Positions 1 to 9,751 are shown, counted from the stretch's first letter. The stretch is 64,000 nt of DNA from Bacteroidota bacterium (GCA_024743405.1 JANSWP010000018.1:1-64000), one strand, 5' to 3'. Made by a program: numbers and translations. Notes: generated by a model from the letters alone, not told the origin.

Positions 1-138
1 AAAACCCACTACCGTTTTTTTACCGAGCCATTTTCCGCCTGTTTTTAGATTTTTATCGCCCCATAGCGATGCTATGAAACTCAAAAAATCTAAAAACAAA
101 CGAAAAAAACTCAGATAAAAAATCCGACATTAGGTTTT
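1..138. repeat. Imperfect palindromic repeat element (E1)
   Basis: The two halves are inverted copies. GTTTTTAGATTTTT at 41-54 pairs with the complement at 83-97, and the centre is CATAGC-GAT-GCTATG (62-76). The outer ends AAAACC...CG (1-14) and CG...GGTTTT (125-138) also match. It may begin before the window. Size and architecture fit the other palindromes at about 3.9, 14, 25, 45, 50 and 60.7 kb, although its terminal sequence differs from the AGTAACG group. Confidence 0.6.
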
Positions 139-229
139 AAATCAGCTTCTAAGAAGTTTTCATCAAGAGATGCCGTAAACTCATTTTTGCGCCTATGTGG
201 TGAGAAAGATATTACCAACTGAAAGGTTA

Positions 230-320
230 ATTTAAAAACGACTAAATAAAGATACTATTTACCCAGCTAGATGCGTAATTCGCTTTCAAAAACTCGAATC
301 GTATCTAGTAGTTATGGAAG
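230..320. repeat. Short inverted repeat in the 5' gap
   Basis: CTAGATGCG near 270 is answered by CGTATCTAG near 310, an imperfect inverted pair around an AT-rich spacer. Together with the element at 1-138 and the hairpin at 365-400 it fills the 426-bp gap before the first gene. I see no ORF or RNA gene there. Confidence 0.3.
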
Positions 321-364
321 TGCTGCCTTAATAAGCAGGTGGACATAACACCCCCTAAATTCAT

Positions 365-400
365 CCTGAACGGCCCTCAATATAGAGGGTCTAGTTCAGG
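365..400 (-). terminator. Nested hairpin downstream of the OmpA-family gene
   Basis: CCTGAAC (365-371) pairs with GTTCAGG (394-400), and inside it CCCTC (374-378) pairs with GAGGG (385-389) around an AATATA loop. It lies 27 bp past the stop of the minus-strand OmpA gene. There is no U-tract on the minus strand, so it could be an mRNA 3' end stabiliser or a processed repeat rather than a classic intrinsic terminator. Confidence 0.4.
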
Positions 401-426
401 AGTTACGACTTTAGAGCATAGCATAT

Positions 427-1869
427 CTAAAAGCCCTTTTTCTTAGGTTTTTTATTTGGCTCCATCATCTCTATATCCCCTTGAATAGCTACCCTAAATT
501 CCACTCTCCGGTTCATAAAACTACTTCCACTTTCTGGGACTAGTGTCGCCTCTTCTCCACTATATTGAAGAATCAATCGATTACGTGGGATACTGTGGGA
601 TTTCACCAAATGATCAATCACATTTTTTGCCCGATTGTAAGAAAGCACATCATTATAGGTATTAGAAGCTGTTTTGTCAGTATATCCTGTTACAACCAAT
701 CGAATATTCGGGTGAGATTGTAATATTTTTGAAATACTAGCCAAGTTTCCAAAATCTGCCTTTCGAACTTGTATCCCATCAGCCTCAAAATGAATCATTG
801 GAAGGAACCAATCAACAATGGCATCAGTAGAATTTTTAACATCTTTGATCCCTTCGTTTCTCAAAACTTCTGAAATGATGTCTCGAACTTTCTCCTCTGT
901 AAGGATCTCCTCTTCAATCTGATTTATGGCTACTCCGTTCATATCAACTGCTTGATTTGGACGTGAATAAGGCTCTCTGTCTCTATAATCTGGCACATTG
1001 TCTCCATCACTATCTAATGCTATACCTCGCGTATCTACGGGAGCACCTTTAGGCGTATTCTGTTCTCTATCTAACATATCCACCACTCCATCATCATCAG
1101 AATCAGTTAAATCAAACGTAGGTCTTGCTTTCAATTCCGAGATATCTTTCAACACAACATCCATCGGATTTATCCAATAAAGGGGCTCTGATTTTTCATC
1201 CGCATCCCCTATATTAAAATTCATTCTGATACTTGTATAAGTTGGAATATCATTGTCTGCTTGGTCAAGTCCATCAATCAAATCTGCACGAAATCCAGCA
1301 CCCAAAAGGACATACAATTTAGATTCTATTCCAATATTAAATCGATCTGTTACTCGAAAGGCAAAACCTCCACCAGCCTCTAGCTGAGAGACCCAAGAGT
1401 TTTCGGCAGGTCTCAAACCAGTACCATTAACCTTAGTTGAAAAGGAATTCATACCCGCCCCCATCAACAAATACATATTGAACATTCTTTTGGCATCTGT
1501 ATTCCAAACAAGATTATTCAAAGACATCAGCATTTGCAAGGAACCTACTTTAAAATTCGTAGTATGGGTTCTTTCTGCATCATCTCCTTTAAATTGGCCA
1601 AATTGAGCATCTGCCCGAAGTGAAAATACATAATCTAAAGCTTTTCGAACATGAACCCCCGCTCCAAATCCAGGAACAAAATCAATGTCACCAAAAGAAA
1701 TTAGCGTACCTGTATTGACACCTACTTCCCACATATGGGGTGGCGTAGCAGAATATGCTGCTCTTTGCTTAGGCGTAAAAATATCAACCTGAGAGAATGT
1801 TTCCTTCGAGGAAAAATTAAAGAGCAAAAAAAATGTAACTAAAAGTATGTGTTGTTTTAAGTACCTCAT
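427..1869 (-). CDS. OmpA-family outer-membrane protein
   Basis: The 480-residue protein has a signal peptide (about 1-27, ending in FSQ). Residues 30-220 are aromatic-rich and look like a PorP/OprF-type barrel. Acidic thrombospondin-3-like repeats at about 254-298 (DSDDDGVVDMLD and DSDGDNVPDY) should bind calcium. A C-terminal OmpA peptidoglycan-binding domain spans about 358-465, with the signatures VVTGYTD (392-398) and NRRVEFRV (453-460). Proteins of this build are abundant in Bacteroidota and link the outer membrane to the cell wall. The extreme C-terminus is unusually basic (NKKPKKKGF). It is a single gene with its own promoter-like box at 1921-1951 and a hairpin behind it. A specific role cannot be read from the sequence. 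Confidence 0.85.
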   Translation of the reverse strand: MRYLKQHILLVTFFLLFNFSSKETFSQVDIFTPKQRAAYSATPPHMWEVGVNTGTLISFGDIDFVPGFGAGVHVRKALDYVFSLRADAQFGQFKGDDAERTHTTNFKVGSLQMLMSLNNLVWNTDAKRMFNMYLLMGAGMNSFSTKVNGTGLRPAENSWVSQLEAGGGFAFRVTDRFNIGIESKLYVLLGAGFRADLIDGLDQADNDIPTYTSIRMNFNIGDADEKSEPLYWINPMDVVLKDISELKARPTFDLTDSDDDGVVDMLDREQNTPKGAPVDTRGIALDSDGDNVPDYRDREPYSRPNQAVDMNGVAINQIEEEILTEEKVRDIISEVLRNEGIKDVKNSTDAIVDWFLPMIHFEADGIQVRKADFGNLASISKILQSHPNIRLVVTGYTDKTASNTYNDVLSYNRAKNVIDHLVKSHSIPRNRLILQYSGEEATLVPESGSSFMNRRVEFRVAIQGDIEMMEPNKKPKKKGF

Positions 1870-1920
1870 GGGATGGTTTCATTTTTATGAAAAAAACTGT
1901 CCATTTCTCCGACCACTACA

Positions 1921-1951
1921 CAAATGTATCTTTTATTCAATGCCCAAACAA
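1921..1951 (-). promoter_or_regulatory. Predicted Bacteroidota-type promoter for the OmpA gene
   Basis: The minus strand reads TACATTTG (1921-1928), matching the Bacteroidota -7 consensus TAnnTTTG. TTG triplets lie at 1945-1951, a suitable distance for the -33 element. The start codon is about 50 nt downstream. Prediction by consensus only. Confidence 0.45.
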
Positions 1952-2093
1952 TCTATTCTTTAAGAAATCGAGCCTTTACAAGACTTTAGACGCAAAATCT
2001 AGTTATAAAAATCTATTGTAACCATAAACCAAATATGTTGGGAATGGAAGGATAATAAAATCTACATTTTATTGTTACTATATTTCTTATTCC

Positions 2094-3725
2094 TTAGCTC
2101 ACTCCGCCATATCTAATTCCTGTCAAACGATGCATGTCCCAATCATAGGTACTTAAATCATCAAAATTGAATTTTGAAATATGATCGTGACCGCATGCCC
2201 GAGCAACAACTTTCATCAATTCATTAGAGGCATGAAAATAATTATAGAGTTGTTTCGCAGATTTATCGATCTCTATTCTAGCTCGAAGATGATCTTTTTG
2301 AGTGGCGATTCCGACAGGGCAATTATTGGTATTACACGCTCGCATTCCCAAACAACCTATCGCCTGTAAAGCAGAGTTGGAAACCGCAACTGCATCCGCC
2401 CCCATCATCAAAGCCTTAGAAAAATCTTCAGCCACTCGAAGTCCTCCAGTAATAATTAAAGTAACTCCTTTGGCACCTACCTTATCTAGATGTTTTCGTG
2501 CCCTCGCTAAAGCAGGTATCGTAGGCACATTAATATTATTTCTCAGAATGGTTGGAGCCGCTCCAGTTCCTCCACCTCGTCCATCAAGAATGATATAATC
2601 AACTCCAACTTCCAAACAAAAATCAATATCTCTTTCAATATGACTTGCGGCAATTTTAAAACCAACTGGAATACCACCAGAAAGTAGCCGAACTTCTTTG
2701 GCTATTTCTCGGAAACCATTTGGTGTTCTTAAATCTGGAAAAGTCGCTGGTGAAATGGCAGTTTGCCCTGGATTCAACCCCCTAACTTTAGCTATTTCAG
2801 CACTTACCTTCGCTCCAGGAAGGTGCCCACCTGTTCCTGTTTTGGCCCCTTGTCCTCCTTTGAAATGGAAAGCTTGAACCTGTTTCATTTTGTCCCAAGA
2901 AAAACCAAATTTGGCAGAAGCCATTTCATAAAAATAGCGCCGATTGTTTTTTTGTTCAGCAGGTAACATACCCCCTTCGCCTGAGCAAATTCCAGTCCCT
3001 GCCAGCTCTGCCCCTTTGGCTAAGGCAATTTTGGCTTCTCTAGAAAGTGCACCAAAAGACATATCAGATACAAAAATTGGGATATCCAATTCTAATGGTT
3101 TTTCAGCATTTGGTCCGATAACGACTTTAGTGGAAACAGCTTCATTATCTAACAGTGGACGGCTTGACAATTGAGCTGGTAAAAATTGAATATTTTCCCA
3201 CTTTGGTAAGGTATTTCGATCGACACCCATAGCAGCTGAAGGTCCATGATGCCCAACATTTTTCAGCCCATTTTTTGCCAATTCAGTGATATATCGGGTA
3301 TACGGTTCCGTATCCTCTGGGTGGGTATCGGCATATTCTCCCAAATATTCATTTCGATTAAAAGGTTGTGGATGTATTTCCTCAAAAGCGATAACATCAG
3401 CCCGATCTACATACACCATTCCTTTATGGATAGCTGATTTGAATTTGTGTAAGACCTCTTTATTATTGTATTCACTCACTCCCGTATCGATTCGGTAGTC
3501 CCAATGATGAACCCCACATATTAAGTTATCTTTTTTATCTACATGACCATCTGAAAGTAATGCACCACGATGCAAACAACGACCATATAAAATAGACACT
3601 TTTTCATCAAACCGAACCATAACTAAGTCCGTATTTTCAACCAAAACACCCATAGGTTTTCGGTCTTCTAAGTCATTAAAATTGGCAACTTCGACAGGAG
3701 ATAAAAGGTCTTGAAAATTATTCAT
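2094..3725 (-). CDS. Rieske-domain glutamate-synthase-like FMN oxidoreductase
   Basis: The 543-residue protein fuses two domains. Residues about 5-110 form a Rieske [2Fe-2S] domain with ligands C50-x-H52 and C70-x2-H73. Residues about 160-530 form a glutamate-synthase central domain (FMN-binding barrel) with the GRGGGTGAAP loop and a cysteine cluster (C-x5-C-x4-C, in GMRACNTNNCPVGI) expected to hold a 3Fe-4S centre. It lacks the amidotransferase domain of true GltB, so it resembles the FMN-binding glutamate synthase family (YerD/GltB2-like) rather than a complete GOGAT. Its electron donor and substrate are unknown. The Rieske part could relay electrons to FMN. The gene is monocistronic. Confidence 0.85.
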   Translation of the reverse strand: MNNFQDLLSPVEVANFNDLEDRKPMGVLVENTDLVMVRFDEKVSILYGRCLHRGALLSDGHVDKKDNLICGVHHWDYRIDTGVSEYNNKEVLHKFKSAIHKGMVYVDRADVIAFEEIHPQPFNRNEYLGEYADTHPEDTEPYTRYITELAKNGLKNVGHHGPSAAMGVDRNTLPKWENIQFLPAQLSSRPLLDNEAVSTKVVIGPNAEKPLELDIPIFVSDMSFGALSREAKIALAKGAELAGTGICSGEGGMLPAEQKNNRRYFYEMASAKFGFSWDKMKQVQAFHFKGGQGAKTGTGGHLPGAKVSAEIAKVRGLNPGQTAISPATFPDLRTPNGFREIAKEVRLLSGGIPVGFKIAASHIERDIDFCLEVGVDYIILDGRGGGTGAAPTILRNNINVPTIPALARARKHLDKVGAKGVTLIITGGLRVAEDFSKALMMGADAVAVSNSALQAIGCLGMRACNTNNCPVGIATQKDHLRARIEIDKSAKQLYNYFHASNELMKVVARACGHDHISKFNFDDLSTYDWDMHRLTGIRYGGVS

Positions 3726-3914
3726 TAAGTTTAGATTTTTCTTAGATGATGTCTAAATATTTTACTTTTCAAACGGTAAAAACATTTAGTCATCTAACCT
3801 GAAGGCTAAAATTAGCAAATTTGAACACTTTCTTAATTTTTCGGTGACCTATCTTTAAAGTGACGTTAAATTTGAATTTATAAAGCCAATATATTCCATT
3901 CCAATATTAGCTTT

Positions 3915-4073
3915 AGAAATGAGGGATAAATAAGTTGGGTCAAGCACCTAAATATTTTGACACCAGCCGAGGCGTGATGAATGAGCATAGCCATAGCTCT
4001 GTGAATAAAGAAGAACGAAGTATGGTGTCAAAATATAACGGTAATTGGTCTAAGTTATTTATTTCTCATTTCT
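3915..4073. repeat. Imperfect palindromic repeat element (E2)
   Basis: The ends AGAAATGAG (3915-3923) and CTCATTTCT (4065-4073) are perfect inverted repeats. Inside, TATTTTGACACCA (3953-3965) pairs with TGGTGTCAAAATA (4023-4035), and the centre has GAGC-ATAGCCATA-GCTC (3983-3999). The element is 159 bp and fills most of the 376-bp gap between the divergent Rieske and hydrolase genes. It belongs to the dispersed palindrome family described in the findings. Confidence 0.7.
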
Positions 4074-4101
4074 TAGGTTCACCTCTTTAAATACTTGAAA
4101 A

Positions 4102-5046
4102 ATGAGAGCTTTCCTTACATTAATTTGCCTTACACTATTAAATTATTTCTCTTCTTTCAGCCAAGCAGAAGGATTTGCCGAATCCACTGACATTGATATT
4201 TTTTACCAAACATTTGGAGACGGCGAACCAGTTGTCATTTTAAATGGTGGTCCAGGCTTTCCAAGTAACCACTTCGTAAAATTTGCTCAAAAACTTTCTG
4301 ACGCAGGTAGTCAAACCATCATTTTTGATCAACGAGGTACAGGGCGTTCTCAAGTAACTGAAATAAATAATTCCAATATTACCATGGATTTAATGGTGGC
4401 AGATATGGAAGCTGTTAGAAAACATTTAGGGATAGAAAAATGGACAGTATTTGGTCATTCTTTTGGTGGAATGTATGGGATGTATTATGCCACTAAATAT
4501 CCAAAGCGAATCAAAAGTCTAGTTTTATCTCATTCTGGTGGCATAGATTTAGAATTTGCCAATTCTTTTGCTGCGAATCGAAATCTACGATTAAGCCAAA
4601 CAGAAAGAGACAGCTTCGCATTCTGGACAAACCCCAAGAATGTTCAGAAATATCCTGACTATGCTAGAATTGGAATGGCAAAATCAATGGCTCCTGCTTA
4701 TGTTTACGACAAAAAAAATGTGCCTACCGTCATTGAAGGAATGACTGAATTAAGTCGATATGAACCTCAAATAAATGCGTTAGTTTGGCAAGATTTGAGA
4801 GCCATAAATTATAATTTGCGGGAAGATTTGCGCACGTTTAAACAGCCCGTCTTGATCGTTGGTGGTAAACAAGATCTTTTGGGAGAATCTACTGCTTATG
4901 AAATTCATATGGCTTTGCCCAATTCTCAATTAGAGTTAATGAATGAATGCGGTCATTATGGTTGGCTCGACCAGCCTATCCAATATTTCCGTATTATTGA
5001 AACCTTTTTGTGCACTGTCTCACAAACAAAAATGGTGGATAAGTAA
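4102..5046 (+). CDS. Alpha/beta hydrolase, proline-iminopeptidase-like (S33)
   Basis: The 314-residue protein starts with a signal peptide (about 1-20), so it acts outside the cytoplasm. The S33 hallmarks are all visible: the oxyanion motif NGGPG (48-52), DQRGTGRS (76-83), the nucleophile elbow GHSFGG with S120, a late Asp in GGKQDLLG and a His in ECGHYGW. This fits an aminopeptidase or esterase that removes N-terminal residues such as proline. An exported member of the family in this phylum probably digests peptides in the periplasm. The AlkA-like gene follows after 12 bp, so the two may be co-transcribed. Substrate is not predictable from sequence. Confidence 0.8.
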   Translation: MRAFLTLICLTLLNYFSSFSQAEGFAESTDIDIFYQTFGDGEPVVILNGGPGFPSNHFVKFAQKLSDAGSQTIIFDQRGTGRSQVTEINNSNITMDLMVADMEAVRKHLGIEKWTVFGHSFGGMYGMYYATKYPKRIKSLVLSHSGGIDLEFANSFAANRNLRLSQTERDSFAFWTNPKNVQKYPDYARIGMAKSMAPAYVYDKKNVPTVIEGMTELSRYEPQINALVWQDLRAINYNLREDLRTFKQPVLIVGGKQDLLGESTAYEIHMALPNSQLELMNECGHYGWLDQPIQYFRIIETFLCTVSQTKMVDK

Positions 5047-5058
5047 TTATATTGCAAC

Positions 5059-5667
5059 ATGAAAGAAGATATCCTCAATCATTTAGGACAAGACCATGTT
5101 TTAAAGCCTCTTTTAGAAAAAATCGAATTTCCTAGTGCCACGTCAAGAGGTGATTTATACGAATCGCTTATTCGTTCTATTGTCGGTCAACAACTTTCTG
5201 TCAAAGCGGCAAGTACTATTCATGGTCGTTTTATTGATTTATTTGATGATGCGTATCCATATCCTGATGAAGTTTTGGATTTTGAAATTCCAGCGTTGCG
5301 AGCCGTAGGTTTATCCAATTCAAAAGCTAAATACATACAGAATGTGGCAGAATTTTTCAAAACAGAAAAGCTAGAGCATAAAGATTGGTCTGCTATCGAA
5401 GACGAGGAAGTCATCAAATATCTCACCCAAATAAAAGGCGTTGGAAAATGGACCGTTCAAATGATTTTGATGTTTACACTCAATCGCCCAGATATTTTCC
5501 CTATCGATGATTTAGGTATTCAAAATGGTATAAAAGGGCTTTATCAATTAGAAGAAACAGGAAAAGAATTAAAGAAAAAAATGGTCGAAATAGCGGAGCC
5601 ATGGCGGCCCTATCGGACTTATGCGAGCCGTTATTTGTGGCGATGGAAAGATGCAGGAGGGATTTAG
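5059..5667 (+). CDS. DNA-3-methyladenine glycosylase II-like (HhH-GPD)
   Basis: This 202-residue protein is a short AlkA/MagIII-type base-excision glycosylase. The helix-hairpin-helix (LTQIKGVGKWTVQMILM, about 122-138) binds DNA and the catalytic aspartate lies in FPIDDLG (D150 or D151). It would excise alkylated purines. There is no N-terminal AlkA domain and no 4Fe-4S cysteine cluster, so it is the compact form common in Bacteroidota. It sits 12 bp after the hydrolase and 24 bp before a lipoprotein gene. An ada gene for alkylation repair lies 5 kb away on the other strand. Confidence 0.88.
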   Translation: MKEDILNHLGQDHVLKPLLEKIEFPSATSRGDLYESLIRSIVGQQLSVKAASTIHGRFIDLFDDAYPYPDEVLDFEIPALRAVGLSNSKAKYIQNVAEFFKTEKLEHKDWSAIEDEEVIKYLTQIKGVGKWTVQMILMFTLNRPDIFPIDDLGIQNGIKGLYQLEETGKELKKKMVEIAEPWRPYRTYASRYLWRWKDAGGI

Positions 5668-5691
5668 ATTTAGGTTCTAACTTTTTTTTCA

Positions 5692-6855
5692 ATGAAAAAC
5701 CACCTCATGATGAACAAATATCACCTTAGTCTAATCTTCTGTTTCAGTTTTCTACTTATCTTTCAAAATTGCCAAAATGCTCCTTCCGAAAACATTCAAA
5801 TCTCCATTTTTGACGGTGAACCTAAAGCCGTTGAACATGCAGAAAAAATGTTTAAAGCATTGGGTGGTAAAATTGTTTGGTCAGAATTAAGATCCTTATA
5901 CATTCATGCCATTCATAATGAACCGACCCTTGAACACCCTTACGAAAGCCATATTTGGCGCGACGTAGATGAGTTCAAAATGCGCATTGAGCAACGTGGA
6001 CCTGAATTCAATAACATTGGTTTGTTTTCGAATGACCAGGTTGAAATCCAGTATGTCCACCGCGATTCAATGAGGTGGTTTTCAAAAGATGCATTGGAAA
6101 ATGAAAAATATGCTCACGAATATAATGTCTATGTTTTATTCAAAAAACTAGTAACTCAATCAGGTATTTTAGTAAAATTGGATAAAGACGATCGATTAGA
6201 TTTTTATGAAAATGAAGAATGGTTGTGTGGGTTTATTTTAGATGAACAAAACCGTCCATATCGTTTTTTTAGTCCAAATCCTGATGGTACCCATTCAGAA
6301 TCCATTTTTAAAATTTGGAAAACCATTAATGATTATACACATCCAGCAGGTGGCGGACCAGTCGACGGAAATTTTGAATACGTAACTAAAATTTGGCGAC
6401 CCTCTAAAGAGAATATTGAAACAGCTTTTGATGTTGAATTTCAACCTAAATCTTTTGAGATGATTGATTTAGATTGGTTAATTGGAAAATGGAAAAGAGA
6501 AGGGAAACGAAACACAACATTTGAAGAATGGGAAAAAGAAGGCGGTTCGTTTGTGGGTAAAAGTTACGTTGAGTTAGGTAATGAGTTAAAAATTTCCGAA
6601 ACTTTAGAAATCTTTCAAAAAGAGAGTGAAACATTTTATACGCCGACTGTTATAAACCAGAATGAGGGTGAGGCAATTCCTTTTAAAATGCTCGGTTCAT
6701 TCAAAGACCGATTCATTTTCTTGAACTCAGAACACGATTTTCCCCAGAAAATAGTTTATCGGAAAATTGGAAAAGATAGTTTGAAAGTTCAAATTTCTGG
6801 ACCAATGAATGATACTTGGAGAAAGATTGATTTTGATTTTGAGAAAGTACAATAA
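5692..6855 (+). CDS. Uncharacterised lipoprotein with C-terminal DUF6265-like domain
   Basis: The 387-residue protein has a short hydrophobic leader ending at a probable lipidation cysteine (residue 27, in FQNC). Other in-frame ATGs at 5707 and 5710 would also work as starts. The first 240 residues are an uncharacterised region found in Bacteroidota. The last 130 (from DWLIGKWKREGKR) resemble DUF6265, with a WLIG-W...F-E-W opening and an ENEGE-type core. A lipocalin-like small-molecule-binding role is a guess. The coding region overlaps nothing and ends 25 bp before the next start. Confidence 0.6.
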   Translation: MKNHLMMNKYHLSLIFCFSFLLIFQNCQNAPSENIQISIFDGEPKAVEHAEKMFKALGGKIVWSELRSLYIHAIHNEPTLEHPYESHIWRDVDEFKMRIEQRGPEFNNIGLFSNDQVEIQYVHRDSMRWFSKDALENEKYAHEYNVYVLFKKLVTQSGILVKLDKDDRLDFYENEEWLCGFILDEQNRPYRFFSPNPDGTHSESIFKIWKTINDYTHPAGGGPVDGNFEYVTKIWRPSKENIETAFDVEFQPKSFEMIDLDWLIGKWKREGKRNTTFEEWEKEGGSFVGKSYVELGNELKISETLEIFQKESETFYTPTVINQNEGEAIPFKMLGSFKDRFIFLNSEHDFPQKIVYRKIGKDSLKVQISGPMNDTWRKIDFDFEKVQ

Positions 6856-6880
6856 CGATAAAAAATCCTACATTTATAAC

Positions 6881-8032
6881 ATGAAAAACCTAACTATTCT
6901 TTCCGTTTTTATATTGTTCATAGCTTGCAATTCCGTGAATCCTCCAGGTGAAAAATTGAAGGCAACAATCGCTGAAAATGGCGGCATCGAAAATTATTTA
7001 GATAAAATAAAATTACCGGATGGTTTTAAAATTGACATTTATGCTAAAGATGTCAAAAATGCTCGTTCCATGTGTCTTTCTCCAAGTGGGACACTGTTTG
7101 TAGGCACTAGAGATGTTGGAAAAGTATATGCGCTTAAAGATACTGATGGCGACTTCAAAATAGACAAAAAATACACCCTTGTCGAAGATTTGAATATGCC
7201 TAATGGGGTAGCTTTTAAAGACGGTGATTTGTACATTGGTGAAGTCCATAGAATCACAAAATTAGAGAATATTGAAGCTCAATTAGACAATCCACCAGCA
7301 TTGAAAGTTGTCAACGAGCAATACCCTACTAAAAAACACCATGGCTGGAAATATATCGCCTTTGGTCCAGATGGGAAATTATATGTCCCTGTAGGTGCGC
7401 CTTGTAATATATGCGAATCAAAAGATGAAATTTTCAATACCATTACGCGAATAAATCCAGACGGAAGTGGACTTGAGATCGTTCATAAAGGTATTCGAAA
7501 TTCAGTTGGTTTTAATTGGCACCCTCAAGATAACAGTCTTTGGTTTACAGATAATGGACGTGATTGGATGGGCGATGATATGCCTGCTTGTGAATTGAAT
7601 TATGCTCCTACCGATGATATGCATTTTGGATATCCATATTGTCATCAAGGTGATATGCCCGATCCAAAATTCGGTGATAAAAGAAGTTGTTCAGAATTCA
7701 CCGCACCCGCTCAAAACCTAGATCCCCATTGTGCAGCTTTAGGAATGGAATTTTATACAGGCAATCAATTCCCTACTCAATACAAAAACCAAATCCTCAT
7801 CGCAGAACATGGCTCTTGGAATCGAAGTAAAAAAATTGGTTATCGTGTTTCGATGGTAACTTTGGAAGACAAGAAAGCCGTAAGATATGAGTCCTTTGCA
7901 GAAGGTTGGTTAAATGAAGAAAATGACGAAATATGGGGGCGTCCCGTTGATTTAGAATTATTGCCTGATGGTTCTATTTTGGTTTCAGATGATTTTTCTG
8001 ATGTAATTTATCGAATACATTATGAGGGGTAA
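6881..8032 (+). CDS. PQQ-dependent sugar (sorbosone-like) dehydrogenase lipoprotein
   Basis: The start at 6881 is chosen because it gives a clean lipoprotein leader (MKNLTILSVF...FIAC) and avoids running through the end of the previous gene. The 383-residue product is a six-bladed beta-propeller of the L-sorbosone/glucose dehydrogenase family, with repeated blades such as GTLFVGTRDVGKVYAL, GKLYVPVGAPCN and a NGRDWMGDD motif near the cofactor site. Expected activity is oxidation of a sugar or aldose at the outer face of a membrane using PQQ. PQQ synthesis genes are not in the window, so the cofactor is unproven. The next, broken gene begins inside the last codons of this one. Confidence 0.8.
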   Translation: MKNLTILSVFILFIACNSVNPPGEKLKATIAENGGIENYLDKIKLPDGFKIDIYAKDVKNARSMCLSPSGTLFVGTRDVGKVYALKDTDGDFKIDKKYTLVEDLNMPNGVAFKDGDLYIGEVHRITKLENIEAQLDNPPALKVVNEQYPTKKHHGWKYIAFGPDGKLYVPVGAPCNICESKDEIFNTITRINPDGSGLEIVHKGIRNSVGFNWHPQDNSLWFTDNGRDWMGDDMPACELNYAPTDDMHFGYPYCHQGDMPDPKFGDKRSCSEFTAPAQNLDPHCAALGMEFYTGNQFPTQYKNQILIAEHGSWNRSKKIGYRVSMVTLEDKKAVRYESFAEGWLNEENDEIWGRPVDLELLPDGSILVSDDFSDVIYRIHYEG

Positions 8033-9110
8033 TTTATTTATTTTTATCGCCTAAACCTTTGTTATCACACTACTCTCTTGCCAAGAACAAGAAGGGGATT
8101 ATGTCTGTCCGCCATGTAACCTAACATGTGATGAACTTTTTTTCAAGAACCTGGAATTTGCCCACATTGCAAAATGAACTTAATCCTAAAAGGGAATTTA
8201 TTCGCAGAAGATGAATTGATTCAAGATGACATTAGAATTCAAGATGGCGCCGGAGTTTATATGGTTTCAGGTGGCATTGGAAATACTCAAAATGCTATTA
8301 AAGTCTTTTATTACAAACCAAAAAACTATAGCCCAGAATCTAGAATTTTAATGGTTATACCAGAAGCAGGAAGAAATGGAGATAGCTATCGGGATGCATG
8401 GATTGAAGAAGCTAAAAAATATAGTGTTCTTATTATTTCTCCAATGTACCCTGAAGACGTATATGGATTTGAAAAATATCATTTGTGCGGTTAAATATCT
8501 AACTTAAATTTAAGAGAGAGCATCGAATATGTAGAGGGAACAAACATTGCCAAAATGGATGAAGAGAAATTTTCATTCGACATAAACGCCAATTCAAGCG
8601 AGTGGATATTTAATGATTTCGACCGATTATTTGATTTGACTGTACAATCTCTGAATTCTACCCAAACGAAATATGATCTATTTGGACATTCTGCCGGCGG
8701 ACAAATTTTACATCGTTTAGCAATTTTTCATCCAAACAATATTTGGCCTGTAATTCTGGTTTTTATACCTTACCGGATACCTCCCAAACAATGCCCTTTG
8801 GGATAAAAAACATGCCCATCCTTGAAGAGAATCTAGTCACTTCATTTAGTAAAAAATTGGTTCTATTTAATGGAGAATTGGATAATGAAAATGAAACGGG
8901 CGGTACTTTATTACGATCTCCTACTGTAGACAAACAAGGATTACATCGCATAGAAAGAGGACATTTTTTTATAATTGGTCAAAAGACAAAGCTGAAGCAT
9001 GGGGGACTGATTTTAACTGGGAGCTAAAAATAATTCCAGGCGTCGGACATAATCACAGAAAAATTGGAGACTTTGCTGCAAAGTACCTTTACGAAGAAAT
9101 CACGGAGTAA
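8022..9110 (+). pseudogene. Broken lipoprotein esterase (heavy-metal-binding + alpha/beta hydrolase)
   Basis: Reading across frames gives one ancestral protein: a lipoprotein leader (LLSC), a CPPCN...ICPHCKM heavy-metal-binding module, an alpha/beta hydrolase core with the elbow FGHSAGG, and a C-terminal GVGHNHRK histidine motif. It cannot be translated intact. There is a TAA at 8052-8054, a frameshift near 8140 where a T8 run has become T7, an in-frame TAA at 8492-8494, a frame change with some lost codons near 8740, and another T8-to-T7 loss near 8966. The next-best open segments are 8174-8494, 8555-8806 and 8743-9027. The number of lesions argues for a real pseudogene, although two homopolymer losses could also be sequencing errors. 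Confidence 0.8.
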
Positions 9111-9133
9111 GACAACTAGAAATGACTTAAATC

Positions 9134-9751
9134 ATGCTTTTACCTTTTTTTGATAAAAACGAAACGGAGGCAGGTTGTGACGAAGCTGGACGAGGATGTC
9201 TAGCAGGTCCGGTCTATTCGGCGGCGGTTATTTTACCGAAAGACTTCAAACATCCGCTTTTAAATGACTCAAAGCAGCTTACCGAAAAACAACGAGACAC
9301 CCTTCGCCCTATCATCGAGACAGAAGCGTTGGCCTGGAAAGTTGCGAAATGTTCCCCAGAAGAAATTGATAAAATCAATATTCTAAATGCATCTTATTTG
9401 GCAATGCATCGAGCAATTGATGACTTAAAAATACCACCGACAAGTTTACTCATTGATGGAAATCGCTTCAATCCTTATCCAGACATTCCACATCATTGTA
9501 TCATAAAAGGCGATGGAAAATATTTGTCTATTGCCGCCGCATCCATTTTGGCAAAAACATGGCGGGATGAAGAAATGAAAAAACTTGCCAAACTTTTCCC
9601 AAATTACGATTGGGAAAAGAATAAAGGGTACCCTACTAAAGCACATCGAGCTGCCATTCGATTATATGGGGCGACAGCATTTCATCGGAAGTCCTTTAGA
9701 TTATTGCCTGATGTTGTTCAAGGTGATTTATTTAAAAAAAAGAACACCTAA
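9134..9751 (+). CDS. rnhB: Ribonuclease HII
   Basis: The 205-residue protein opens with the RNase HII signature [13 protein letters not shown], where D16 and E17 are metal ligands. A further aspartate follows in LLIDGN, and the C-terminal part contains [12 protein letters not shown], typical of the family. It cleaves the RNA strand of RNA-DNA hybrids and starts removal of misincorporated ribonucleotides. Length matches the bacterial norm. A good -7 box (TATCTTTG, 9770-9777) after its stop shows that the downstream kinase gene has its own promoter. Confidence 0.93.
   Translation: MLLPFFDKNETEAGCDEAGRGCLAGPVYSAAVILPKDFKHPLLNDSKQLTEKQRDTLRPIIETEALAWKVAKCSPEEIDKINILNASYLAMHRAIDDLKIPPTSLLIDGNRFNPYPDIPHHCIIKGDGKYLSIAAASILAKTWRDEEMKKLAKLFPNYDWEKNKGYPTKAHRAAIRLYGATAFHRKSFRLLPDVVQGDLFKKKNT

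Noticed and set aside
2302-2966. Several plus-strand ORFs opposite the glutamate-synthase-like gene
   Set aside because: They are antisense shadows of a well-supported coding region with matching domain motifs.
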